Below, one piece after another: positions 7,590-15,602 of a stretch of 64,000 nucleotides of DNA. The notes below the pieces were generated by a model. The model had not been told where the DNA came from, made no database searches, and was given only the letters and a program-made list of their open reading frames with translations. The translations under genes were made by a program, and so were the position numbers. Each line of letters begins with the position of its first letter. The first letter of the stretch is position 1. Source of the stretch: Sphingobacterium sp. SRCM116780 (GTDB taxonomy: Bacteria; Bacteroidota; Bacteroidia; Sphingobacteriales; Sphingobacteriaceae). The stretch is taken from the NCBI RefSeq assembly GCF_021442025.1, contig NZ_CP090446.1, positions 930,001 to 994,000 on the forward strand, written 5' to 3'.

Positions 7590-8267
7590 TTATTTTATCT
7601 GACTCAGCTCTTCATAGGTATACGCTTTGTATTCAATCCCGAATCTTTTCGTATTTTCTTCAACTGTTGTATCAAAGCCAGCTTTTTTTCTTCTACGATT
7701 GACATTTTTGGCATCTTCAATGGGTAATACATAGATAAAATTTTCTTGGATTCCAGTTTTTGGATTCCTGATCATTCGAAATCCTACTTGCGTTCCATAA
7801 ATTTGCGGTTTTCCTTCATTTGTTAATTTCCGATCCAATTGCATGGCTGTATATTTAAAAGGAAGTTCTCCTGTTTTTCCTGCTTTTTCTATTAACGAAT
7901 AGTATTGTTCAATTTTATTGGAATGTTGTATTGCATAAAATACAGCAGTATTCGTCGGTTCTCCAACTAATGATTTTCCTGGATATCCGTATTTAGCAAT
8001 TATACTTTCCACCTTTTTAAGGTTCTCTGTATCCGTTTTATTGATGAATGTCCAAATATTTCGCTGCAAAGAATCCCTTGAAAGATGGAGACTTTGAGCA
8101 ATTTCATCTTTTCTTTTTTCTGAAGTCTCATTGTCACTAAACTCACGATAAATCTGATCATCAAAAAGGATTTGATCCAGTTCTTTTTTGAGTTCCATGT
8201 TTAATAATTTTTGTGATTTACACGCTGTTATGGAAATACAGACGATAGCAAGAAATAAATATTTCAT
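7590..8267 (-). CDS. DUF6624-like lipoprotein
   Basis: 225 residues. The N-terminus MKYLFLAIVCISITAC is a lipoprotein signal with Cys16 as the lipidated residue. The body shows the family pattern seen in DUF6624 proteins: IIAKYGYPGKSLVGE, then FYAIQHS, then LTNEGKPQIYGTQVG. Function unknown; likely outer-membrane-anchored in the periplasm. No operon partner: the AraC-type gene upstream is on the same strand, separated by 60 bp, and could be its regulator, but that is inference. Confidence 0.7.
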   Translation of the reverse strand: MKYLFLAIVCISITACKSQKLLNMELKKELDQILFDDQIYREFSDNETSEKRKDEIAQSLHLSRDSLQRNIWTFINKTDTENLKKVESIIAKYGYPGKSLVGEPTNTAVFYAIQHSNKIEQYYSLIEKAGKTGELPFKYTAMQLDRKLTNEGKPQIYGTQVGFRMIRNPKTGIQENFIYVLPIEDAKNVNRRRKKAGFDTTVEENTKRFGIEYKAYTYEELSQIK

Positions 8268-8328
8268 ATAAATAATTTTTTATATAAAACTGCAAGTAAT
8301 AAAGAATAAATAATTGTATAAATGTAAA

Positions 8329-9123
8329 CTAAATGATCAACCACGGATTAGCTGTTTTATATTTTACGTTTTTGAAAAGAACTTTAGGAAGAATGTTCGT
8401 AAACTTCTGTACTTCTTTGATGAAATGCGATTGATCATAAAACAAGTTCTGTAATCCAGTTTCTGTTAAACTAGCTTGTGGAAATTCCAATGCGTTTCTA
8501 AACCGTTGGATTCGTTTAAATTCAACGGGAGACTTTCCAGTATATGCTTTAAAAGTTTTATAAAGATACTGTCTTGAAATTTTAAGCTTATCAGAAATCT
8601 CGCCAATATTCATAACATCCATCATCGTAATAATTTGATAAATTGATAATACATTTATTTCTAATAGTTTGCCTATCCAATACTTTTCAAGCCTATCTCT
8701 GGACTCTTCTATATCATCAATAGACAATATCTTTTGCATTTCGTATTGAAAATCAAGAAAAGGTAAGAATGAAATAAAATTCTCTTTTTTATGATATTTT
8801 TCAAGATTGCTTACAAAATGATTTAATCCCAAAGGCTTAAAATAGATCGTTATCTCATTTATTTTTCCATAATAATCAATTTGAATAGGTGTAAAATAAT
8901 TGTATGTAAACGTAGAAATAAACTTTTTTGTCTTGTTATGTTTTGAAATTAGCTGGTTTTCTTTTAGTGCTATGTCAACATGTGCAGCACAACTAACAAT
9001 TTGGAAATTGTTAGGGAAGGTATAATAAGATAATGAAAAATCCTTTTCGTTATTTCTTAAAAAATAATAGCCTTCAATATACGTCGCTAATATTTGGTTT
9101 TTGGGTTTATAAAATGTTAGCAT
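8329..9123 (-). CDS. AraC-family transcription regulator
   Basis: 264 residues from the ATG at 9123 (MLTFYKPKNQ). The frame extends to an ATG at 9180, but those 19 residues look like translated leader. The C-terminal ~100 residues carry the double HTH: IGEISDKLKISRQYLYKTF and FKAYTGKSPVEFKRIQRFR. The N-terminal ~150 residues are a cupin-like sensory region of the sort in many Bacteroidota AraC proteins. Ligand and targets unknown. It lies upstream of the DUF6624 lipoprotein in the same direction. Confidence 0.82.
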   Translation of the reverse strand: MLTFYKPKNQILATYIEGYYFLRNNEKDFSLSYYTFPNNFQIVSCAAHVDIALKENQLISKHNKTKKFISTFTYNYFTPIQIDYYGKINEITIYFKPLGLNHFVSNLEKYHKKENFISFLPFLDFQYEMQKILSIDDIEESRDRLEKYWIGKLLEINVLSIYQIITMMDVMNIGEISDKLKISRQYLYKTFKAYTGKSPVEFKRIQRFRNALEFPQASLTETGLQNLFYDQSHFIKEVQKFTNILPKVLFKNVKYKTANPWLII

Positions 9124-9280
9124 AACTTTTTTATAAAATATCAGAGTTAGTTTTAGGGACAATAATTTGTCACTAAGCATTCAGCTTTGCAATGATTTAT
9201 TGTATATTTTTTTAATATATGAAAAAAATCAGAGAGAAAAGGCAAAGGAAGACGCATCTAACAGCTACCACGTTCGGACT

Positions 9281-9424
9281 TTCTTCGAACCAACTTCTAA
9301 GTTCCATTATACCTGGAACGCTGTTTTACCGCTATTGCACCGCTCTTTTTCCGGTACAAGTGTGGTAAAAAGGCGGTGCAAGGGTGGTATTTTAGTGTTT
9401 GGGCTCCGAAGTTGGTTCGAAGAA
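9281..9424. repeat. Intergenic dyad element B
   Basis: Perfect 17-bp inverted repeat TTCTTCGAACCAACTTC (9281-9297) and its complement (9408-9424). Nested inside are TTTTACC/GGTAAAA and a near-perfect TTACCGCTATTGCACCGC (about 9326-9343) against GCGGTGCAAGGGTGGTA (9373-9389). The word GAAGTTGGTT occurs again just outside at about 9430. The whole is richer in G+C than its surroundings and an 87-codon frame across it is accidental. Confidence 0.6.
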
Positions 9425-9646
9425 GGGTAGAAGTTGGTTAGGAGTTAGTCTAAAGAAAACCTAATAGAAGGTATCTATTACAAATGCTTATCAAATTATT
9501 CAAAGGTTAAATATTTAGTTTGTATATAGCATATGACGATTTTACTAAAAGTGATCTTGCGATTGGATGGTCTCATAAATGCATTCAAAAACTTATATGT
9601 AAAATAAAACTTCTACATGTTTTTAAAAAATACTGAAATTCATGCA

Positions 9647-10122
9647 ATGAAAAATCAAGAACAATATACCCAGCAGTTAATTGAAAATAAATTAATGATT
9701 TCCAGTGAGGAGATCTCTCTTTATGAAGAAGCTGTTGAGAAACTATTTGACAGAGAAAACATATCTGCCATTGACTCTCTTATTTATGGATTCTCCGATC
9801 TTAGTGAAGATCGTGAAGTCATGTTTTCAACGCTTCATGCAATAGAATATTACGGTAAGAGTTTAGACCTAGAAATATATATGAATAAGTTATTACCCTT
9901 GCTAAGGTTACTAGAGAAAGATGCTTATGAATGGAGTGAAACATTTTTTCTTAGAATAATGAATTATATTTAGAAGGATTTTCAATTCTTCTAAATATAA
10001 TTCATTATTATGATCAAGAAAATCAACTATATTTCAAAAAAATCATAGCAGGCTTGATTCAAAGAAATCCTACTAAATTTCAAGAAAAAGGAAATATACT
10101 GTTGCAGAAGTTATCATATTAA
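9647..10122 (+). pseudogene. Imm30-like immunity protein, frameshifted
   Basis: The first frame (ATG 9647 to stop 9971-9973, 108 residues) has the all-helical look of Immunity protein 30: EEAVEKLFDRENISAIDSL, DREVMFSTLHAIEYYG, then YEWSETFFLRIMN. The expected C-terminal third continues in the -1 frame from about 9970 to 10122 (LEGFSILLNIIHYYDQ onward to LLQKLSY), so a single-base loss has split the gene. The break coincides with a 22-bp perfect hairpin (9955-9976 with 9988-10009). An upstream ATG with TTG at 9617 is less likely. No toxin gene is adjacent, so if the family call is right this is an orphan. Alternative: the truncated protein is still functional. Confidence 0.55.
9955..10009. repeat. 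22-bp perfect inverted repeat, 11-nt loop, at a frameshift
   Basis: Arms 9955-9976 and 9988-10009 are exact complements and the loop is GATTTTCAATT. The premature stop TAG of the Imm30-like gene lies in the left arm. No T-run follows, so it is not a typical terminator. Confidence 0.75.
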
Positions 10123-10241
10123 AGATATTACTGTCTAAAAGGTGGTTTAATCTTTATTTAAAGGTTTGTCAATACAGAGTTAAAGAACTTGTTTGATAGA
10201 AGTACTTTAACTCCGCATTGCCAGACCAGTATGTGCTTTTA

Positions 10242-10748
10242 TTACATTGGTCGTTGAGATTCTTCGTAATTAGGACCATAAAGAGAAGGTACTTTATTTC
10301 CTGTAGCTCTCAAATGTGAAATTAATTCACCACGATGATGATACAGGTGGTTGTACAAAAATCCTCTGATGACCTGTATCTTTGGCATTGGTGGCATTAT
10401 AGGGTTGTTATCCATCTGCATTGTCCAGGTATTCATATATTGCGATTCATCTGATTTTTCGATAGCAGCCTTAGCTTTAGCGGCATTTTCCTCAAATTTT
10501 TGTAGAATGTTGTTAGCTTTTGAAATATCACCCTTATCATATTGATAAGTGGCCATGTCGAAACTATCTTGATTAAACGTTGCATCATACCAATTGTATA
10601 CCTCGGCAATATGCGATGCCAATTGAGCCACCGACCATAAATGAGGTTGTGGACGATAATCCAAACTATCATCAGGGATCATCGATAATAGTTTACGTGT
10701 GTTTTCGGCTTCGTGTAACATCTCGCCGAGAAGTGCTTGTTTCATCAT
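10242..10748 (-). CDS. DinB-family protein
   Basis: 168 residues, the usual size for DinB/YfiT four-helix proteins. The metal-binding histidines fit the family: one in LASHIAEVYNW (~residue 46) and two in the HLYHHRGEL motif (~residues 134-139). Many members are metal-dependent thiol transferases or are of unknown function and act in the cytosol. It is a single gene; the neighbours face away. The start MMKQALLG has two Met codons and either may be used. Confidence 0.85.
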   Translation of the reverse strand: MMKQALLGEMLHEAENTRKLLSMIPDDSLDYRPQPHLWSVAQLASHIAEVYNWYDATFNQDSFDMATYQYDKGDISKANNILQKFEENAAKAKAAIEKSDESQYMNTWTMQMDNNPIMPPMPKIQVIRGFLYNHLYHHRGELISHLRATGNKVPSLYGPNYEESQRPM

Positions 10749-11072
10749 TTTGCTTAAGTTTTAATTTATGAATATTTATTTTGTGGTATTTTTTCTAATA
10801 AAAATCGTTGTATTTTAACACGTAGCATCTCAAAGTTAAAATGCTATTTTGAATTGTATAATTTTTGAATGGTGACTAGCCATTATTTTCTTTTTGCTCC
10901 TTATGAATTAACGTATTAAAAAGAAAACAAATTTTTCAACCCATATATAAAGTTATTTATAATTAACCGGAGTTAGTTTATTCTTTGTAAAATAAAATGG
11001 TTTATGTAGACAAGACGCTAGTTAATAGAATTTCTAAAGTTATATGATTATCTTTAGTTAAAATTAACCATT
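10749..11072. other. Divergent intergenic region
   Basis: 324 bp between the divergent DinB and EthD-like genes. AT-rich with no repeat or RNA structure that I can support. A TATCTTTA box at about 11049-11056 could be a weak -7 element for the EthD-like gene. Confidence 0.4.
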
Positions 11073-11474
11073 ATGAACAATAGAAATATTTTACTTATTG
11101 GATTACTCATCTTGATAGCTTACACAGGTTGTCAACCAAAGCATGACATTAATGTAAAAGGAATGATAAAAGTTAGTATTTTTTATCCCAATGCTGCAGG
11201 TAAAACGTTTGATATGAATTATTATTTAGACAAGCATATACCCTTAGTTGATAGTGTTTTTGGCGATGCTTTGAAAAAAGTAGCTATAGATCGCGGTTTA
11301 GAAGGCGGATCACCTAATTCAGCCGCTCCAAATGTTGTTATATGCCATTTATATTTTAAATCCAAGGAATCTTATCAGAAAATTTTAGAAAATAACGCTG
11401 AGAAATTTGCAGCGGACTTTCCAAAATATACAAATATAAAACCTGTGGTTCAAATCAGTGAAGTAATCAGATAG
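11073..11474 (+). CDS. EthD-family lipoprotein
   Basis: 133 residues. The first 20 (MNNRNILLIGLLILIAYTGC) are a lipoprotein signal. The remainder is an EthD-type dimeric ferredoxin-like barrel: MIKVSIFYPN, FDMNYYLDKHIPLVDSVFG, a variable region, then FKSKESYQKIL and FPKYTNIKPVVQISE. EthD proteins are usually cytosolic helpers of ether or aromatic degradation; a lipoprotein form is less common, though an internal ATG (11163, MIKVSI) would give the usual ~103-residue soluble form. Role unknown. Confidence 0.7.
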   Translation: MNNRNILLIGLLILIAYTGCQPKHDINVKGMIKVSIFYPNAAGKTFDMNYYLDKHIPLVDSVFGDALKKVAIDRGLEGGSPNSAAPNVVICHLYFKSKESYQKILENNAEKFAADFPKYTNIKPVVQISEVIR

Positions 11475-11549
11475 TGAAGTAAAAAACTAAAGATTTTTTT
11501 TGATAAAAAAAGATTAAATAAGTTGAATTGGATATAATTGGTAATTATA

Positions 11550-12044
11550 ATGAAGAGTCTTTTGTCCGTAATATTGAATACATATTCCGTTTTGAATTTC
11601 TATCTGATTGATTCTTTCAAAAATGAAGATGATTTTTTAGTGGTTATGTTACTCATGGGTGCTTTATTTTTTCTTTTAGCACTCATCATTGGCACTGTTT
11701 TGATTTTAACCCTTATGCTTATTCTGTTTTTTCTGATAAGTGGAGGAGTCATTTCGACTTCAGTTTTAGTTGGTATACATCAAAGATCTGTAAGTAAGGG
11801 TTTTAAAACTTTATTTTTGCTGATTTCCATACTTGGTAGTACCTTTGTTTCTGTTATCTTCTTTTGGTTCATAAATTCAGTAAAAGGTTGGTGGGAAACA
11901 GACATTTCTATTATTGCTGGAATTATTTGTGGGGCATTTTCGGGGTGGGTTTTAGGGTTATTGATTTTTCAAGGCACAAAAAAGTTGATCATATTTCTAA
12001 GAAATAAATATAGTAATCGCTTACCTCAAAATTTATTTAAGTAA
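11550..12044 (+). CDS. Hypothetical membrane protein
   Basis: 164 residues from the ATG at 11550 (a TTG at 11538 is in frame). Four hydrophobic segments: about residues 28-50, 50-75, 85-110 and 118-145, with a basic C-terminus (RNKYSNRLPQNLFK). No family recognised. It follows the EthD-like gene by 75 bp on the same strand and may be cotranscribed. Confidence 0.5.
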   Translation: MKSLLSVILNTYSVLNFYLIDSFKNEDDFLVVMLLMGALFFLLALIIGTVLILTLMLILFFLISGGVISTSVLVGIHQRSVSKGFKTLFLLISILGSTFVSVIFFWFINSVKGWWETDISIIAGIICGAFSGWVLGLLIFQGTKKLIIFLRNKYSNRLPQNLFK

Positions 12045-12190
12045 AAAAACATCTGCTAATTACTGGTATTACGTAGAACAAATTTTGATGGCTATACGAA
12101 ATAAACAAGTTTTTTTATTATTCACAATTTTACCGCTCATCATCTCTTATCAATAAGAAGTTATATTTGAAATCTATACAGTAGTTAAAA

Positions 12191-12700
12191 TTAAAACGTT
12201 ACTGAACGATTAATTATTTCGAGTGTCGGCATCATATATCTATTATATAAACCAATTTCCCTTATAATATATTCAGTAATAATCAAATTGTTATTAATAA
12301 GGCGTGCACTTGTAAAGTAGTATTGTGTTTCTTCCTCAACTTTAAAACTTTTTCGGATAAATTCATCGGTTACTTTTAAATCATCATAAGCTTCATACCC
12401 ACCTTCATTAACAAATCGGTCAAAAAGATTCAATTTTAACTCTTCAAAAAATTTTTTGTTGATGTTTTCTCCTTTCCATTCTTTTTGATAGCTAGCAATG
12501 GAAATACTTTTTTTTCCATTTTCCGTTTTTGCCCTGAACTTATCACTCTCATATGGAATAAATTCTATGGGGAGCTGAATCGTTAATAAGTTATCAATTA
12601 AATAAGGTTTTAGTTCCAACTGAAATTGGAAATTCCCTTTATCTGCAGGAGGAACTACTAATTCCTTACCTTTTTGCTTTTTCTTAAAAAATGAAAACAT
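12191..12700 (-). CDS. Hypothetical protein
   Basis: 169 residues, no signal peptide or membrane segment; the N-terminus is a short basic stretch (FKKKQKG). The remainder is a mixed alpha/beta sequence with an acidic middle and a beta-rich end (YYFTSARLINNNLIITEYIIREIG). No domain recognised. It shares orientation with the gene at 12803-13285 (about 100 bp between), so the two may be one unit. Confidence 0.5.
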   Translation of the reverse strand: MFSFFKKKQKGKELVVPPADKGNFQFQLELKPYLIDNLLTIQLPIEFIPYESDKFRAKTENGKKSISIASYQKEWKGENINKKFFEELKLNLFDRFVNEGGYEAYDDLKVTDEFIRKSFKVEEETQYYFTSARLINNNLIITEYIIREIGLYNRYMMPTLEIINRSVTF

Positions 12701-12802
12701 ATGGAATGATTTTTTATTGGGTTAATCGCTTTAATTCGTTCAGTTATTCTTGTCTTTTTTTTAACGTAAATTATACTTTACCAGTTGGTAAGAGGAATTG
12801 TG

Positions 12803-13285
12803 TCAGGTATTGATGCATCCCGTATTTAAGAGCTCATGGGTATTTGCTATAAATTTTTGTGCTGCAATTTGGGTTCTAAATCTTCGTATTTCTACCTTTT
12901 TCGTTTTTCCATTTTTATCAAAAAGTAAGGACACAGCATAACCAATTGGGATTACTGTAAAATGATGTTTGGTAAATTCGAAATTTATAAAGTCAGAAAA
13001 CTGGTATTTTCGATTGTAAAATCCCAAATCTTTTACTTGAACTTGCTGAATGGAAGGACTGATCATTATTTTTCTAAACAGTAATATCCAGGAGAGGAAT
13101 GCTGGGAGTAGCGTAAAAATGAATAAGAATAAATAAGGGGGGGCGTCAATTTCTTTATCGATAATGCTCATCAACAATAAATAAATATTAACCGTGATAA
13201 ACAGAAGTTCAACAAGAAAAGTCATCCCTAAAGGTTTCTTTAGGATGTATTTCTGATTCGAAAATTTATAAAATTGATTGCTCAT
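12803..13285 (-). CDS. Small membrane protein, bacterial PH-like
   Basis: 160 residues with two adjacent hydrophobic segments (about 18-40 and 49-69) followed by a cytosolic ~90-residue beta-rich domain (KIMISPSIQQVQVKDLGFY...VEIRRFRTQIAAQKFI). The plan, two helices then a PH-like domain, fits bacterial PH proteins, but sequence support is weak. Function unknown. Confidence 0.45.
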   Translation of the reverse strand: MSNQFYKFSNQKYILKKPLGMTFLVELLFITVNIYLLLMSIIDKEIDAPPYLFLFIFTLLPAFLSWILLFRKIMISPSIQQVQVKDLGFYNRKYQFSDFINFEFTKHHFTVIPIGYAVSLLFDKNGKTKKVEIRRFRTQIAAQKFIANTHELLNTGCINT

Positions 13286-13580
13286 ATGTTTTTATTTTCT
13301 CTAAATAATATCATACTCCTTGTCGCTGTATTGTAAAAGCATATTCTAATACTAGGATAGCTTAAAATCTCCTTTTTAAAAATAGGTTTTTAAAAAGGTA
13401 GATTTTAAGAGCATTTACAATTCGTTAGGAATGATTTATGATTCGTAAATGTTTTTGTAGTAGCTATTATTATGCTTAATCTAACTAAATGTTGGAATCT
13501 TATTTAGATCTAAAAACACACTTGATGTGTCTTCTATCTATTAGCGAATTTTTTTGGCTTCCAATCCGATTCGTCACACA

Positions 13581-13609
13581 AAAAAGGCTAATCTTACGAT
13601 TAGCTTTTT
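13581..13609 (-). terminator. Terminator after XRE-pentapeptide gene
   Basis: GCTAATC/GATTAGC stem with TTAC loop and A/T runs on both sides, giving a T-run on the minus strand after the gene ending at 13668. The 18-base core GCTAATCTTACGATTAGC is the same as the hairpin beside tRNA-Lys at 16999 and (one change) at 20019. Confidence 0.75.
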
Positions 13610-13667
13610 GTTGTAATTCGGTTGCGATAAGTTGTGTCGCACAAGATCCGTATGCATACTTTCTGCT

Positions 13668-14624
13668 TTATATAATTGTTACCTTGGACAAATTGATATC
13701 CCATAGACCTTTAAGTCCAGCATAAGTCAACTTATCCATTATGGCACCGTCAAAGCTGACGGTTTTGAAGTCTCGGTAAGATTTGTTTGTTATGGAAAAA
13801 GGTAGACGGAATGACACATTCCTGAGCGTCGCTCCCGCAAACGAAACATCATTTAGTGCAGACTTGTCAAATTGGACATCGATGAAGGTGTGCCCGTCAA
13901 AACGCATTCCTCGCAAGTCAGAATATTTAAAATCCACATGGTTAAAAATACAGTTATCAAAGATTGTTTTTCTAAGATCAATCATGGTTAACCTTACGTC
14001 AGTCAGTTTTACATCTGTAAATTTTGTTCCGACCAGTAACGACTTGTTGAAGTCGGTACGTACGAGTATGGATTTATGGAAGCTTGCATTCGCAAGGTCA
14101 GTGATGGAAAAACTACAGTCTGTTAGATTTGCTCCATCAAAATTGGCATCGTGTGCATCGCTAACCTCAAAAGAGCTGCCTGTTAAATCGGCATTGGTAA
14201 AGTCGGCTCCATATAATGGGGTTGCTTTGAACTTTCCTTTGTGTAGCATAACGCCTGCGAAGTCACTCTCTTGCAGATTGACTGCATTGAGGTTTATGCG
14301 AACCTGATGCTCTTGGGTATTTATTGGTTGAGTATCCTCTTGTATCGTTTGTTCCATGTCGCTACTAGGATCAATGGGTGTCTTAGAAGCTGTTCCATCG
14401 TCCGCGGATTGGAAGTTTTCTGAAAAATAATTCAGATCAACACCCAAAATTTCCGAGAGCCGGTTAAAAGTAATGATGTCAGGACTTGATTCCCCGCGTT
14501 CCCATTTTCCAACTGCTTGTGGACTTATAAATAGAAATTGAGCAAGTTGTGCTTGCGATATATTGATTTTCTTTCGTGCTTCGGCAATTTTATTGCCAAT
14601 CATCTTCGTGTTTAACATAGCCAC
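13668..14624 (-). CDS. XRE-type HTH fused to pentapeptide-repeat domain
   Basis: 318 residues. Residues ~8-65 are an XRE/HTH_3 domain (IAEARKKINISQAQLAQFL, ISPQAVGKWERGESSPD, then LSEILGV). A polar linker (~66-110) follows, then about 180 residues of pentapeptide repeats, A(D/N)xx type, e.g. ADFTNADLTGSSF, ANFDGANLTDCSF, LANASFHKS, TFIDVQFDKSALNDVSFAGA. Such a fusion suggests a DNA-binding regulator whose C-terminal right-handed beta-helix mediates protein contacts or DNA mimicry. The promoter has a perfect TAnnTTTG and TTTG pair and an inverted repeat just upstream, consistent with self-regulation. Confidence 0.8.
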   Translation of the reverse strand: MAMLNTKMIGNKIAEARKKINISQAQLAQFLFISPQAVGKWERGESSPDIITFNRLSEILGVDLNYFSENFQSADDGTASKTPIDPSSDMEQTIQEDTQPINTQEHQVRINLNAVNLQESDFAGVMLHKGKFKATPLYGADFTNADLTGSSFEVSDAHDANFDGANLTDCSFSITDLANASFHKSILVRTDFNKSLLVGTKFTDVKLTDVRLTMIDLRKTIFDNCIFNHVDFKYSDLRGMRFDGHTFIDVQFDKSALNDVSFAGATLRNVSFRLPFSITNKSYRDFKTVSFDGAIMDKLTYAGLKGLWDINLSKVTII

Positions 14625-14654
14625 TATCTTTTAGTTTTTATTTTTTTGACATAA

Positions 14655-14686
14655 CAAAGGTATCTGGGTGTATTTCCAAAATCAAA
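14655..14686 (-). promoter_or_regulatory. Bacteroidota-type promoter of XRE-pentapeptide gene
   Basis: On the minus strand, TTTG (14686-14683), 20 bases, then TACCTTTG (14662-14655), matching the TTTG-N19/21-TAnnTTTG pattern. The start codon is about 30 bp downstream. Confidence 0.65.
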
Positions 14687-14691
14687 AAAAT

Positions 14692-14709
14692 ACAACTACT
14701 TGTGGTTGT
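14692..14709. promoter_or_regulatory. Inverted repeat upstream of XRE gene, possible operator
   Basis: ACAACTAC TT GTGGTTGT (one mismatch between arms) lies just upstream of the -33 element, and a further AGTTGTTA occurs at about 14725. XRE regulators commonly bind such short dyads at their own promoter. Confidence 0.4.
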
Positions 14710-14954
14710 CTTTACGTTACTTATAGTTGTTATTAACAAATATAAGCAGTAAAGAGTTGGATTTAAGGTTAATGTCTAACTAAAATAGGTTGATTTTAAG
14801 AAGCTGACATAAATTAGTGAATAGAATTTGCAAAGTGTGTGCAAGAACACTTTTTTGAAAAGAGTGAAATTATAAAGGATTACTATAAAACGGAAAGCAT
14901 ATTACATTCTGGGTCAGTTGCTCTGTTTGATATTATTAGTAATTCTGTTAATCA

Positions 14955-15344
14955 TTATAATTTTGTCAATACAATTTTGTATGCTGTCCCATTGTAATAA
15001 TATTCACCATAGAATTTAGTAGGTATAGTGTCATATACCTCTTCAATACCTTCTATAATAAAGTAGTCACTCCATGTCTTCCCCGAAGTTGAGTAACGGT
15101 AAAATTTCATTTTCTTATTGTTGTCAGCATATCCGTTTTCTGGTGAGAATTTTGATATTTTTTTAGTTTTGTTATCAATAGTTTTTATTTCACATCCTGC
15201 GCTGTAGCCGTCTGCAAGAGTAAATTTTACAGTACTTCTTGGAATTTTACCGCTATAATAAATAGCGTTATAAGCTTTTTGAGAAAAGGCAAAAATTGGT
15301 ACTGCAAAAATTGTTAAAAATATAAAAGTTGTTTTCTTAGTCAT
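14955..15344 (-). CDS. Hypothetical exported protein
   Basis: 129 residues with a signal peptide (MTKKTTFIFLTIFAVPIFAFSQ). The mature part is a small beta-rich domain (ARAIYYSG-like repeats not seen; strands such as STVKFTLADGYSAGCEIK and EYYYNGTAYKIVLTKL). No family recognised. Isolated gene, with 330 bp of quiet sequence between it and the XRE gene. Confidence 0.5.
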   Translation of the reverse strand: MTKKTTFIFLTIFAVPIFAFSQKAYNAIYYSGKIPRSTVKFTLADGYSAGCEIKTIDNKTKKISKFSPENGYADNNKKMKFYRYSTSGKTWSDYFIIEGIEEVYDTIPTKFYGEYYYNGTAYKIVLTKL

Positions 15345-15602
15345 GCCGTTTTATTTAATTAAAGGTGTAAAAAATATAGATGTAATTTTGGTTACATGTA
15401 ACATCAGTTCGTCTAAAAGCTTGAATTTCAAATTTCCATAAACTTTATTGACTTAAATATAGTTGGTTTGAGCGAGTATAAAAACTAATCTATAATCTCT
15501 GGTGTAGGTGCTCGCTATTTCTGCTATCAATAAATCTAATATGAAAAAGAAGCTGCCTGGAAATAGGGCGGAATGAAATTACGAAAATGGGCAATTGGTT
15601 TA

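Noticed and set aside
9167..9430. 87-codon frame across dyad element B
   Set aside because: It runs through the inverted repeats, which are better explained as structure, and its product shows no domain.
13489..13725. 78-codon frame between convergent regions
   Set aside because: Contains the terminator hairpin of the XRE gene and overlaps its end; no domain.
13783..14307. 174-codon frame antisense to the pentapeptide-repeat gene
   Set aside because: A by-product of the regular repeat codons on the other strand; the sense gene has clear domains and a promoter.
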